NCBI RefSeq assembly: GCF_012295615.1
Contig: NZ_CP051183.1
Span: 3,437,001-3,501,000 of the forward strand
DNA from: Bermanella marisrubri
GTDB taxonomy: Bacteria > Pseudomonadota > Gammaproteobacteria > Pseudomonadales > Oceanobacteraceae
Length of the DNA: 64,000 bases
Direction: 5' to 3'
Every line of letters starts with the position of its first letter. The stretch's first letter is position 1. Under the pieces are notes generated by a model. The model was not told the DNA's origin and did not search any database. It saw only the letters and a program-made list of their open reading frames with translations. The position numbers were made by a program, and so were the translations under genes. This document shows, piece by piece, positions 54,348-63,801 of the stretch.

Positions 54348-57300
54348 TTAAAATTCGTGTGTATAACGAACGCTAAATGTACGTCCATATGCATCATGAT
54401 TGAAGAAATCTACACCATCATAGTTGCTATAAGTACGGGGTGGTTTTGCATCCATCAAGTTGCTTACGTTCACAGACACGTAGCCAGCGCGACTAACTTC
54501 GTAGCCAAAGCTTGCATCCCAAGTCCACCACTCAGAAACATCATCGAGATTGGCAACATCAAGACCAATATCAGCTAGCTCACCTTCTGTTGGGCCACCG
54601 AAGCGATCATCTAGTCCATCCTCTTCGTAGCCAGAAACATAATTTGCGAATAAGCCGACACGGTAAGCATTATAGGTCCAACGAGCTCCCAGGTTCGCTT
54701 TCAACTCTGGATAACTAAACTCACCAGCCAGTTGATCCACTGGACATGTTTCACATACTTTCTCTTCGAATTCGATCAAATAGGAAGCATCAGCCATTAA
54801 CTTAAAGCTACCGTACATGGTATCGAAGTATTGTGTAACGCTAAGGTCTACACCTTCAACATTCTGGAAACCCGTATTGAAAAGCTGGAAGTGTGTATCA
54901 ATAATTTGACCCGTTGTTTCATCAATAAGTACACCAGGCGTACCTGATTCTAAATCTGACAGGCCAGAACCTGTTACATAATTACCTTCACGCAGAGCCT
55001 GTTCGATGTATGACTGTTCTACATTTGTTGTGAAGCTAGATACAAGGTTATCGTAATCGATGCGCCACCAATCAAGTGAGATTTCAGTGTCATAGGTTGG
55101 GTTAAACAACACACCGAAACCCATGGTTTCAGCTGTCTCAGGTTCTAACTCCGAAGAACCTAGCTCCTCTGTAAACATAGAATCTGTTTCAAAGTCGTCC
55201 GCGTCCTCTGCACCAACGCCGTCACAAAGATTCGCCGCAGTAAATCCTGCTTCTGGATGCTGCAAATCTGCTGGTAGGTTTTCACAACTAAACTTATGAG
55301 AGGTTAAACGGGTACCCTGACCTGCTTGTGCAAGAGAAGGGGCACGGAAAGAGGTTGACCAATTACCACGGAAGGTTAGCTCGTCAATTGGCTGATAGCG
55401 AAGACGAACCATTGGGTTAAAGTCATCGCCGAAGTCACTGTAATTGTCATAACGACCAGCGAACGTCAGCTCCATACCTTGAATAACCGGCGCAACCAAC
55501 TCGAAATAAGCAGATTGTGAGTCGCGTTCATAGTCCGCGCTTGTACCAGCAAAATTCCAAACGGGGTCGTTGGTTTTTTCGTTAGCTATGGTAATGCCAG
55601 CTGGAGTATCTTTAACAGATTCGTTACGAACCTCGATACCAAATGCAGCTGCCACTGGACCAGCAGGTAGAACAAATAAGTCAGCAGTTGAAATAGTTGC
55701 ATCCCACGCTGTGATTTCTGATTCACCAGAGCGTTTGGCAGGGGTTTTGAAGAAGTCATTGTTCGGATCAGTTTGGCCATTGAAAGGATTATACCAAACG
55801 GTTTCGCCATGACCTGAATTTTCACAAGTAACGGAAGTATCAATATACTGTCCGCCAACCGATAGAGGCGGTTCATCATCGATATTTATTGTATCGCCAT
55901 CACCGATATCTACGATTCTACCGTCGCTACCCTCAAGAATTGTTCCGTCAGAACACAATGTACCTAATAAGCCGTGCTGCAATAATTCTCGAACATAATA
56001 GCCTTGAGATGCTTCCTGGGTGTTTTCATTGCGCCCATAAGTAAGCGCGGTTTCCCAATCCCATTTATCGAATGCCCCTTCCAACCCAGATACAAAACGC
56101 ATCGTATCTGACTCGACTGAATATTCTCGGGCATCTGGAAAACGTCCATTAATGCGCATAAAACCATCAGAGAAACTATCTAGTTCAGCGATTGCCGCAT
56201 CAATACCGCCGGGACTATCAAGACCCGAAATTAGTCCATCGGTGAATCCTGCACTGTTATCCGCATCTAGCGATGATTTATTTGCTTCGAGAATTGATGC
56301 TATTAGATCTGGATCTTCCTGCAGACCCGGGTTATCTATAGCAGTGTGCAATTTCCAAGTCGACGGGGTAGACCGACCTTGAGATTCGTTGGTCGAGAAC
56401 ATAAGTTCATTGAACCACTTCGTGTCACCAAAAAACATGTTGAACTTTAACACTGAGCTTAACGATTCAAACTCATCATCAACATTCAGATAACGGTTTG
56501 GATTGTCACGACACTCGGGACCAAACTCTGTATCAAGAACATCGGAGCAGTTTTCATCCGTGCCTTGATTTCCGTAATCACCAACAAACCAAGCATCAAC
56601 AAAAGGAGAACGTGATGACCCCCATGGATCTGCTTCAATCAAATAGTTGCGATCGTTATACGAGAATGCATTCTTCTTGTAATAATCAACCATAAAGGTT
56701 GTATTGGTGTTTTCTGTGTTCTTACCCCATAAGAAATTAACGTTGTAGTTCGCTTCATCGCTCGAGGCCGTAGTATCAGAATACTTGACTGAGATTTCTG
56801 AACCTTCGTAATCATCCCTTAGGATGTAATTAACCACACCAGCAACAGCATCGGCTCCGTATGTAGCTGAAGCACCACCTGGTAAAATTTCAACACGTTC
56901 AATCGCCGCCAAAGGAATAGCGTTAGCATCAACAAATGATTCACTACCACTGGCAAAAGAACTTACAGTGGCTCGACGACCATTTATTAATGTAAGCGTG
57001 GACGATGTACCTAATCCACGCAATGAAACTGCTGATGAACCAACGGGTGTCGAGCCCGAATCTGTGCCCGCATTAGTCGTGCTGAAAGTACCTGAGCCAC
57101 CGCCTGTCACTGAAAGGCTCTGCAACAACTCAACTAATGAACTTGCCCCAGATTCTTCAATATCTTTTCTATCCAGTTGAATCGCTTGTACAGAACCTTG
57201 TAAATCCAAACCTTTGATGTGGGAACCTGTAGCGACTACTTCTTCTAATACAACAGAATCATCTGACTCTGTTTCTTCAGCATAACCCGAGAAGGGTAGT

Positions 57301-57365
57301 GATACGGCTGCCATACCGAGTGCGACTTTAATCGCTAGACTCAACGGCTTACGTTGTATCTTCAT
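54348..57365 (-). CDS. TonB-dependent outer-membrane receptor
   Basis: A 1005-residue receptor with signal peptide (to about residue 29, FSGYAEE), a TonB-box-like segment (SVVLEEVVATGSHIKG), a plug domain (about 50-190: SVSLRGLGTSS, LTLINGRRA, IERVEILPGGASATYGADAV followed by AGVVNYIL) and a 22-strand barrel ending in FSVRYTHEF. It belongs to the large-substrate class with a long plug like those for peptides and glycans. As the first gene of the cyanophycinase cluster it likely imports cyanophycin fragments. AGGAGAG precedes the ATG, and a candidate sigma-54 promoter lies 65-90 bases upstream. Confidence 0.93.
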   Translation of the reverse strand: MKIQRKPLSLAIKVALGMAAVSLPFSGYAEETESDDSVVLEEVVATGSHIKGLDLQGSVQAIQLDRKDIEESGASSLVELLQSLSVTGGGSGTFSTTNAGTDSGSTPVGSSAVSLRGLGTSSTLTLINGRRATVSSFASGSESFVDANAIPLAAIERVEILPGGASATYGADAVAGVVNYILRDDYEGSEISVKYSDTTASSDEANYNVNFLWGKNTENTNTTFMVDYYKKNAFSYNDRNYLIEADPWGSSRSPFVDAWFVGDYGNQGTDENCSDVLDTEFGPECRDNPNRYLNVDDEFESLSSVLKFNMFFGDTKWFNELMFSTNESQGRSTPSTWKLHTAIDNPGLQEDPDLIASILEANKSSLDADNSAGFTDGLISGLDSPGGIDAAIAELDSFSDGFMRINGRFPDAREYSVESDTMRFVSGLEGAFDKWDWETALTYGRNENTQEASQGYYVRELLQHGLLGTLCSDGTILEGSDGRIVDIGDGDTINIDDEPPLSVGGQYIDTSVTCENSGHGETVWYNPFNGQTDPNNDFFKTPAKRSGESEITAWDATISTADLFVLPAGPVAAAFGIEVRNESVKDTPAGITIANEKTNDPVWNFAGTSADYERDSQSAYFELVAPVIQGMELTFAGRYDNYSDFGDDFNPMVRLRYQPIDELTFRGNWSTSFRAPSLAQAGQGTRLTSHKFSCENLPADLQHPEAGFTAANLCDGVGAEDADDFETDSMFTEELGSSELEPETAETMGFGVLFNPTYDTEISLDWWRIDYDNLVSSFTTNVEQSYIEQALREGNYVTGSGLSDLESGTPGVLIDETTGQIIDTHFQLFNTGFQNVEGVDLSVTQYFDTMYGSFKLMADASYLIEFEEKVCETCPVDQLAGEFSYPELKANLGARWTYNAYRVGLFANYVSGYEEDGLDDRFGGPTEGELADIGLDVANLDDVSEWWTWDASFGYEVSRAGYVSVNVSNLMDAKPPRTYSNYDGVDFFNHDAYGRTFSVRYTHEF

Positions 57366-57440
57366 TGCTCTCTCCTGTTTATAAGTGCGTCTTGTTTAAC
57401 AAGGGCCCATTTCTTTATTTTTTGTTTTGGGTTTGTACTG

Positions 57441-57456
57441 GCAGGCAAACTGCCAA
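57441..57456 (-). promoter_or_regulatory. candidate sigma-54 promoter of the TonB-dependent receptor
   Basis: The minus strand reads TTGGCAGTTTGCCTGCC, with TTGGCA at -24 and CTGCC at -12, GG and GC 10 bases apart. Predicted start near 57429, 64 bases before the ATG. The sequence overlaps a GGCA/TGCC inverted repeat, so chance is possible, and no NtrC site is evident upstream. Confidence 0.4.
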
Positions 57457-57629
57457 GAGTTGGACGCAACTGGAGTGCACTCGATATCATTCGTATCAAA
57501 CAGGCACGACCTCAGGCAAAAAGAATCACTCACAAATATTTTTGCGGTAAATCCATTTATCCTGAGTTTAGTTTAATACGCTTGTAATGCGTTGATGGTG
57601 AGATCTGTTTTGGGATAGCAGACAACGAC

Positions 57630-57665
57630 CACCCTTCCAGTTACGCGAAACTGGTAGGGTGTTTT
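57630..57665 (+). terminator. orphan plus-strand terminator-like hairpin
   Basis: CACCCTTCCAGTT pairs with AACTGGTAGGGTG (one mismatch, 6-base loop) and is followed by TTTTATT on the plus strand. No plus-strand gene precedes it within the gap, so it could end a small RNA or antisense leader transcript. Confidence 0.55.
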
Positions 57666-57925
57666 ATTCGTCGAACCACTCACTCAACTGATAGTTGGTA
57701 GAGCAGTCTTGTGGTTGCGTTAAATGCATATCAAGCTGCTTTATGAAATGTAAAAAATTTTTATCGCGAGCCAATTTAATTCAGGCCTATTTTTAAGTCA
57801 ATTAGGCTTGTGCTTGCTTGTTATATTTTTCTGCACGAGGTTGATTGTTTCAATTTACTGAATTTTATCTAGGATATGTGCCTTAATACCCCATGTTTTC
57901 TGGATTTTATTCGGCTCCATATTAA

Positions 57926-57964
57926 AAAACCCAGCTAACTTTTTTATGCGCTTAGCTGGGTTTT
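57926..57964. terminator. bidirectional intrinsic terminator of the aminotransferase
   Basis: AAAACCCAGCTAA (57926-57938) and TTAGCTGGGTTTT (57952-57964) form a 13-bp stem with a 13-base loop. It ends transcription 45 bases after the aminotransferase stop. Confidence 0.85.
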
Positions 57965-58008
57965 ATATATCTAATTAATATAAAAATTGAACACCTGTCC
58001 AATGAAAA

Positions 58009-59376
58009 TCAGGCAATTTCGGCGTCGATTGCAGCCTTGATTTCACTGACTAATCGGTCAATTTCGTCGCGTGTTATCACTAATGGTGGTGAAATAGCTA
58101 GGGTACCTACGCTAGGTAATGGGCGAACAATCACTCCGTTTTTGCGCATCATCGCAGTAACTTTGGCAGGCCATTTATCCGCCGGATCTGGCAATTCTTT
58201 GTTAACTTTATCCTTCACCAACTGGACACCCGCCAACAAGCCACGACCCCGGATCTCGCCAACATTTTTATGATCACCCAATTCTTCAAGCAAACGAGCA
58301 TGCAAATAAGCTCCGTTCTCTTTCGCTCGTTCCACTAAACCTTCATTTTCAATAATGTTTAAGTTGGCTAAAGCAACGGCACAACCAACAGGGTGGCCAG
58401 AATAGGTATAACCATGACTAAAGGCACCAATCTTGGCAGAGCCTTCTTTCAATACATCAAAAATTTCATCGGTTATAAACGCTGCCGACATGGGGAAATA
58501 ACCACTGGTCAAACCTTTAGCCGTACTTAGCATATCCGGCTCAATATCCAACTGGTCGCTACCAAACCAGGTTCCCAAACGACCATAACCACACACTACT
58601 TCATCAGCTACAAGCAAGATATCGTGTTGTTTTAAAAGCGTTTTGAGTTTTGGGTAGTAGCCAGCAGGTGGCTCGATGATACCGCCAGCGGCATGAATCG
58701 GCTCAGCAAAGAACGCGGCAATATTGTCTGCACCTTCTTTTTCAATAAGCTTAGCTACATTATCAATTAGGCGATCACAGAATTGCTGCTCTGTTTCGCC
58801 CTCAAGACCGCGTGTATAAAAGTGCGGGCAATCGGTGTGCAATACAAAATCCAGTGGTAGCGGGTATTCTTTATGGAAACCACCCAAACCGGTCAAACTT
58901 GCTGTAGAAATAGAGGTACCATGATAGGCTTGCTCACGCGCTATCACCTTCGTCTTTGTCGACTTGCCGCGCAATGAATGGTAATGCCATGCGATTTTCA
59001 CCAAAGTATCATTAGCATCACTGCCGCCGGAACCGAAATACACTTTACCAAGGTTGCTTGGCGCTAATTGCAGCAATTTCTTTGCGAGCTGCACCTGCCA
59101 AGGATTCGAAGCATTACTAAACGTATGATAGTAAGCAAGTTGCTCAGTGGCTTCTTTGACGACTTGTGCCAGTTCCGGACGCCCATAGCCAGCATTAACA
59201 CACCAAAGCCCACCAACGGCGTCTAATAATTCATTACCGTCCGCATCAGTGATGGTGCTACCTTTGGCGCTGACAATCATCTGTGGGCCCTGATCCAATA
59301 ACGCAGTAATGGATGACGCAGGATGTAATACGTATTGGCTATCTTCTTGCGCCAAACTTTTTGGGGTATCGTTCAT
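58009..59376 (-). CDS. class III (omega-amino acid/putrescine type) aminotransferase
   Basis: A PLP-dependent enzyme of 455 residues. The cofactor Lys is Lys287 in STAKGLTSGYFPMSA, with GSGGSDANDTLVKIA and LVADEVVCGYGRLG upstream. The sequence resembles putrescine- or omega-amino-acid:pyruvate aminotransferases (SpuC group) more than AstC/ArgD, which are about 400 residues. It is divergent from astA. Since no astC is seen in the window it might take over transamination of succinylornithine, or handle putrescine or another omega-amine; the substrate cannot be decided from sequence. Confidence 0.85.
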   Translation of the reverse strand: MNDTPKSLAQEDSQYVLHPASSITALLDQGPQMIVSAKGSTITDADGNELLDAVGGLWCVNAGYGRPELAQVVKEATEQLAYYHTFSNASNPWQVQLAKKLLQLAPSNLGKVYFGSGGSDANDTLVKIAWHYHSLRGKSTKTKVIAREQAYHGTSISTASLTGLGGFHKEYPLPLDFVLHTDCPHFYTRGLEGETEQQFCDRLIDNVAKLIEKEGADNIAAFFAEPIHAAGGIIEPPAGYYPKLKTLLKQHDILLVADEVVCGYGRLGTWFGSDQLDIEPDMLSTAKGLTSGYFPMSAAFITDEIFDVLKEGSAKIGAFSHGYTYSGHPVGCAVALANLNIIENEGLVERAKENGAYLHARLLEELGDHKNVGEIRGRGLLAGVQLVKDKVNKELPDPADKWPAKVTAMMRKNGVIVRPLPSVGTLAISPPLVITRDEIDRLVSEIKAAIDAEIA

Positions 59377-59724
59377 AGTTGTCGTCCCAATTAGTGAATT
59401 GTCTCTCCAAATACACCTAACATCGCTTTGTAATCAGATTACTTGGAATAATCCGCAGGGTATTTCGAGCTTTTTCGATCTATTCATTGTATGAATTATC
59501 ACAAGAATTAAATCCTTAAGATCGTAATCGTCTAGGATTTAGTATGGCACTCAATAACCCTTAGGCCCAATATTTACTAATATTAGGGTGTACATGCTTG
59601 GCCAGCATAAAATCCTTTAAATTAAGATAAGTTCAAAATCTACTGCGGTTAAAAATCTGGAAAATGAGCCAGACTTGTAAGTACAGCACCGATTTAGAAG
59701 TAAGTAGTATGCCTGCTTCAACTG

Positions 59725-59740
59725 ATGGCACCGGTACTGT
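59725..59740 (+). promoter_or_regulatory. partial sigma-54 promoter match upstream of astA
   Basis: ATGGCACCGGTACTGT has a perfect -24 TGGCAC but the -12 reads TGT for TGC. If used, transcription would begin near 59752, immediately before the structured leader. In E. coli the ast operon is sigma-54 and NtrC dependent, which makes the match worth noting. Confidence 0.35.
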
Positions 59741-59754
59741 TGAATTAAACCGAT

Positions 59755-59853
59755 TTTTCGTACTCGACCGTTCGCATTAACGTCAATGCGCATACTGTTG
59801 CAAAGTCTCTGCGCAAAACGTCTGATACCGTTTGCCTTCGCCGAGTACGAAAA
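59755..59853 (+). promoter_or_regulatory. structured leader of astA, possible three-way-junction RNA
   Basis: A perfect 12-bp closing stem TTTTCGTACTCG/CGAGTACGAAAA (59755-59766 and 59842-59853) encloses two further hairpins: CGCATT/AATGCG (59773-59778 and 59785-59790) and GCAAAACG/CGTTTGC with one bulged A (59813-59820 and 59829-59835). AAGGGA and the astA ATG follow 11 and 25 bases after the closing stem. It is a candidate cis-regulatory RNA; a DNA operator or inserted palindrome is the alternative. Confidence 0.45.
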
Positions 59854-59877
59854 TTTATAACGATAAGGGACGCAGAT

Positions 59878-60906
59878 ATGTTAATCATTCGCCCCGTACA
59901 AGCAGACGACCTGCAAGACTTATTAGAGCTTGCAGTGAAGGCTGGTAAAGGCATGACCTCTTTACCAGAAGATCCGGATACGCTCTCAGAAAAAATTCAA
60001 AAATCCATTGATAGCTTCAAACGTAGCGAGCCAGATGACGATGATTTTTTTTGGTTAGTGATGGAAGACCTCGACCGAAAGAAAGTGGTCGGAACTTCAG
60101 GTGTTTATGCTCGCACAGGAACCCGCCAAGCGTTTTATGCCTATCGCTTAATTAGTCAAAATCACTACAGCCATACTTTAAATCGCCAAGTGCGCAGCGA
60201 AATGTTACAGCTAAGTAACGATTACACAGATTGCTCCGAAGTTGGCACCTTGTTCCTCGATCCCGAATACCGTGGCAACGGCCATTGGTTAGCGAAATCT
60301 CGTTACTTACTCATGGGTCAATTCCCTGAGCGTTTTGCGCCCTATGTGATCGCTGAATTACGCGGTTGGTCAGATGAAACCGGACGTAGTCCTTTTTGGG
60401 ACGCCTTGGGCCGACACTTTTTCGAAATGGACTTTGACGAAGCCGATACGTTATGCGGCGTAAGCAATAACCAATTCATAACCGAATTAATGCCTAAGCA
60501 TCCCATCTATACCAAGTTACTCCCGCAAGAAGCGCAAGACGTGATTGGTCAACCCATGGATGCGGGGCGTCGTGCTATGGAATTACTCGAAGAGGAGGGT
60601 TTCACTTACGACAAAGTCGTCGATATTTTTGATGCTGGTCCAATACTACGTGGGCGCATTGACCAGTTACAAACCATTAGAAAGATGGACCAGGGTTTAG
60701 CCGCAGTTAGTGACGAGCACATGCTAACTAGTCCAACTATGATCGCAACCAGTTCGCTCAAACACTTCCGTGTAATTCATCAACCAATGATACGCACAGG
60801 CGCTGGGCAAGTGAAGCTTGCAGCAGAACATTTGAAAGCACTCGACGTAAACGCAGGCGCTCTATTGCGTTACGTACCTAAATTTTCGAAATCCCGTTTT
60901 CACTAA
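59878..60906 (+). CDS. astA: arginine N-succinyltransferase
   Basis: First enzyme of the arginine succinyltransferase (AST) pathway, forming N2-succinylarginine from succinyl-CoA and arginine. The 342-residue protein has the family features VGTSGVYARTG, the acetyl-CoA-type GTLFLDPEYRGNGHWLAKSR and AELRGWSDETGRSPFWDALG, with the closing HFRVIHQPM region. Pseudomonas has two related subunits (AruF/AruG); only one gene is present here. AAGGGA lies 9 bases before ATG 59878. It heads astA-astD-astB-aspA. Confidence 0.95.
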   Translation: MLIIRPVQADDLQDLLELAVKAGKGMTSLPEDPDTLSEKIQKSIDSFKRSEPDDDDFFWLVMEDLDRKKVVGTSGVYARTGTRQAFYAYRLISQNHYSHTLNRQVRSEMLQLSNDYTDCSEVGTLFLDPEYRGNGHWLAKSRYLLMGQFPERFAPYVIAELRGWSDETGRSPFWDALGRHFFEMDFDEADTLCGVSNNQFITELMPKHPIYTKLLPQEAQDVIGQPMDAGRRAMELLEEEGFTYDKVVDIFDAGPILRGRIDQLQTIRKMDQGLAAVSDEHMLTSPTMIATSSLKHFRVIHQPMIRTGAGQVKLAAEHLKALDVNAGALLRYVPKFSKSRFH

Positions 60907-60938
60907 TGTGTTGTGAATAACGGGGAGGAGACATTCTT

Positions 60939-62414
60939 ATGAGTGGCATGAACAGTATTTATATAAATGGCCAATGGCAAACCGGTGAGGGCATTGAATT
61001 TACTTCACTGAATCCTATAAGCAACGACGTTGTTTGGAAAAAGCAAGGTGCCAGTATTGAGCAAGTTAAGCAGGCGGTTGCTGCAGCCAAACAAGCACAA
61101 ACTGAGTGGGCTTTATTAGGTCGCGAGAAACGTGTTGAAATTACGCAACGTTTTGCAACGCTATTAAAAGAAAACCAAACTGAATTAGCGCGAACCATCA
61201 GTGACGAAACCGGTAAACCCACATGGGAAGCCCTTACCGAAGTGACCGCTATGGCAAACAAAGTCGCCATTAGTATCACCGCTCAAGATACACGCGCATC
61301 CACTGGTAATGCCTACACTGGCGACAATAAAAATTTACATCTCACACACCGCCCCCATGGTGTAATGGCAGTCTATGGTCCTTATAACTTCCCAGGTCAT
61401 TTACCTAACGGTCATATTGTTCCAGCATTATTGGCTGGCAATACCATCGTATTTAAGCCAAGTGAAGAAACACCTAAAACCGCAGAAGAATCCATCAAAA
61501 TTTGGCAAGAAGCTGGACTGCCAAAAGGCGTTATCAATTTAGTACAAGGCGCAAAAGAAGTCGGTGTTGCACTAGGTCAAGCAGAAATCGATGGTCTTTT
61601 GTTTACTGGCTCTAGCACCACAGGAAAAATTTTACACAAACAATTTGCGGGCAAACCGGAAGTATTACTTGCACTTGAAATGGGTGGCAATAACCCACTC
61701 ATTGTTAATGACAATATCAATGTGAACAACACGGTAAACGTCATTCTACAAAGTGCTTTCTTAAGTGCCGGTCAACGCTGTACCTGTGCCCGTCGCTTAA
61801 TTGTTATTGAAGGTTCTAATACCGATAAGCTTTTAATTGCGCTTAAAGAAAAAGCTGCTCAACTGATTGCCGATCACCCTGATGCCGATCCAGAACCATT
61901 CATGGGTCCTGTTATCAACGCAAATACGAAACAAGCCCTGTTAAAAGCACAGCAAGATCTGATTGCGAAAGGCGGTAAAGCTCTACTGGAGATGACCGCG
62001 CTAGATGAAACGAGCAATCTACTCACACCAGCCATTCTCGATATGACTGACGCTAAAGATGTTCCAGACGAGGAATGGTTTGGTCCGTTATTGCAAGTTT
62101 ATCGCGTAAACGATTTTTCAATGGCAATGAAGTTAGCCAACGATACTCAGTATGGTTTAAGTGCCGGATTAATCAGCGATGATGCAACGCAACAAAACCA
62201 ATTCTTGAACACCATTCGTGCAGGTGTGGTCAGTATAAACCAACCCACTGCAGGGGCTTCTAGTGAATTACCGTTTGGTGGTGTTGGGTTGAGTGGTAAC
62301 CACCGTGCAAGTGCACTTTATGCAGCAGACTATTGCGCATGGCCACAATCGTTGATGCGCGGTACTGCCACCGAAGAATTACCAACAGATTTACCCCGAG
62401 GAGTACGTAAATGA
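60939..62414 (+). CDS. astD: succinylglutamate-semialdehyde dehydrogenase
   Basis: An NAD-dependent aldehyde dehydrogenase of 491 residues catalysing the fourth AST step. It has the family pattern PYNFPGHLPNGHIVPALLAGN, the Glu in LEMGGNNPL and catalytic Cys281 in SAGQRCTCARR. An alternative ATG nine bases downstream (MNSIYI) is possible. GGAGGAG precedes the start. The astB start overlaps its stop by four bases (ATGA). Confidence 0.96.
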   Translation: MSGMNSIYINGQWQTGEGIEFTSLNPISNDVVWKKQGASIEQVKQAVAAAKQAQTEWALLGREKRVEITQRFATLLKENQTELARTISDETGKPTWEALTEVTAMANKVAISITAQDTRASTGNAYTGDNKNLHLTHRPHGVMAVYGPYNFPGHLPNGHIVPALLAGNTIVFKPSEETPKTAEESIKIWQEAGLPKGVINLVQGAKEVGVALGQAEIDGLLFTGSSTTGKILHKQFAGKPEVLLALEMGGNNPLIVNDNINVNNTVNVILQSAFLSAGQRCTCARRLIVIEGSNTDKLLIALKEKAAQLIADHPDADPEPFMGPVINANTKQALLKAQQDLIAKGGKALLEMTALDETSNLLTPAILDMTDAKDVPDEEWFGPLLQVYRVNDFSMAMKLANDTQYGLSAGLISDDATQQNQFLNTIRAGVVSINQPTAGASSELPFGGVGLSGNHRASALYAADYCAWPQSLMRGTATEELPTDLPRGVRK

Positions 62415-63754
62415 GTTTTGAAGTCAATTTCGACGGCTTAATTGGGCCCAATCATAATTACTCAGGGCTCGCCTTCGGGAATTTAGCATCCAGCCGCAAT
62501 GCTAAAAATACGTCTAGTCCTAAGCAAGCTGCGCTTCAAGGCTTAGAGAAGATGCGTACGCTTTTAAAATTGGGATACAAACAGGGCTTCATGCTGCCGC
62601 AAGAACGACCTGACTTGTCTGTGCTTCGTGAGATTGGTTTTGAAGGCGATGATGCACAAATATTAAAGGCTGTGTCAGAGCAAGCACCGCATTTACTATC
62701 CATGGTTTATAGTGCTTCAAGCATGTGGGCAGCCAACGCCGCCACGGTCACACCATCCAATGATAGTGCCGATGGCAAAGTGCATTTTACGCCCGCGAAC
62801 TTGCTAACGACCAGTCACCGCGCCATTGAACATAAGCAAACTCAACGTTGCTTAGAAGCTATCTTTAACGACAAGGATGCATTCACTGTTCACGCTGCAC
62901 TACCGTCTATCACGCGTTTTGCAGACGAAGGTGCTGCCAACCATACACGTCTTTGCAAAGACTATGAGTCTCAAGGTGTGGGCTTATTTGTTTATGGTCG
63001 TGATGACAATACCGACTTAAATGAACTGCGTTTCCCTGCACGCCAAACATTGGATGCCAGCGCCAGCATTGCGCGCCAGCATACGCTACCGGGTGAACGT
63101 GCCGTTTATCTTCAGCAAAGTGCCGTAGCGATTAATGCCGGTGCTTTCCACAACGATGTTGTGGCTGTAGGTAATGGCCCTGTATTGTTCTATCACCAAG
63201 ACGCATACGAAGTACCATCTCAAGAAGCTGCGTTTGCCAAACTCGACAAACTGGTTGAAGGCTTTACCGCCATTGAAGTACCGCGCGAGAAAGTCAGCCT
63301 AGACGATGCCATTACTAGCTATCTTTTCAATAGCCAATTATTGGCAAGCCCAGATGGTAGCATGAACGAATTGCGCATAGTGGCTCCAACAGAATGTCGC
63401 GATAATGACAACGTGCGTCGCTATCTCGAAGAGTTGGCTCAAGATACATCTCAACCGATCCGCCATGTTGAGTTTGTTGATGTTCGCCAGAGCATGAGCA
63501 ACGGTGGTGGTCCTGCTTGCTTGCGTTTACGTGTCGCCCTAAGCGAAGAAGAGATTGCGAAAGTGAATCCGGCTTTCCTATTGGATGATGCCAAAATCGA
63601 CGCTCTAAAATCCGTTGTTGAAAAACACTACCGCGAAGAATTAAACCCTGAAGATCTATTTGATCCCGCCTTCATTACTGAATGTCAGCAAGCATTAAAT
63701 GCATTGACGGAAGTGATGGGCATTGCACCATTTTACGATTTTCAGCGCTCTTAA
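62411..63754 (+). CDS. astB: succinylarginine dihydrolase
   Basis: The second AST enzyme, releasing two ammonia and CO2 from succinylarginine to give succinylornithine. The 447-residue protein belongs to the guanidino-modifying fold, with the opening FDGLIGPNHNYSGLAFGNLA, the catalytic His in NAGAFHNDVVAVGN and catalytic Cys in NGGGPACLRLRV. It is coupled to astD by overlap. astC and astE are not in the window and could lie beyond aspA or elsewhere. Confidence 0.97.
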   Translation: MSFEVNFDGLIGPNHNYSGLAFGNLASSRNAKNTSSPKQAALQGLEKMRTLLKLGYKQGFMLPQERPDLSVLREIGFEGDDAQILKAVSEQAPHLLSMVYSASSMWAANAATVTPSNDSADGKVHFTPANLLTTSHRAIEHKQTQRCLEAIFNDKDAFTVHAALPSITRFADEGAANHTRLCKDYESQGVGLFVYGRDDNTDLNELRFPARQTLDASASIARQHTLPGERAVYLQQSAVAINAGAFHNDVVAVGNGPVLFYHQDAYEVPSQEAAFAKLDKLVEGFTAIEVPREKVSLDDAITSYLFNSQLLASPDGSMNELRIVAPTECRDNDNVRRYLEELAQDTSQPIRHVEFVDVRQSMSNGGGPACLRLRVALSEEEIAKVNPAFLLDDAKIDALKSVVEKHYREELNPEDLFDPAFITECQQALNALTEVMGIAPFYDFQRS

Positions 63755-63801
63755 AAATAATAACATTAACAGTATGGGATCGTTATAAGCGTGAACATAC
63801 A

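Larger units (their letters stand above)
57366..58008. other. 643-base gene-free region between the receptor and the aminotransferase
   Basis: No reading frame here looks coding. It holds a candidate sigma-54 promoter for the receptor gene near its left end, a plus-strand terminator-like hairpin at 57630-57665 with no known upstream gene, an AT-rich middle, and the bidirectional terminator of the aminotransferase at the right end. Confidence 0.6.
59377..59877. other. 501-base region between the aminotransferase and astA
   Basis: No gene is seen. The left part is AT-rich and probably carries the aminotransferase promoter. The right part contains a partial sigma-54 match (59725-59740) and the structured astA leader (59755-59853). 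Confidence 0.6.

Noticed and set aside
57354-57587. 77-codon plus-strand frame starting at the receptor ATG region
   Set aside because: Starts within the opposite-strand ribosome site, hydrophobic low-complexity composition, no motif.
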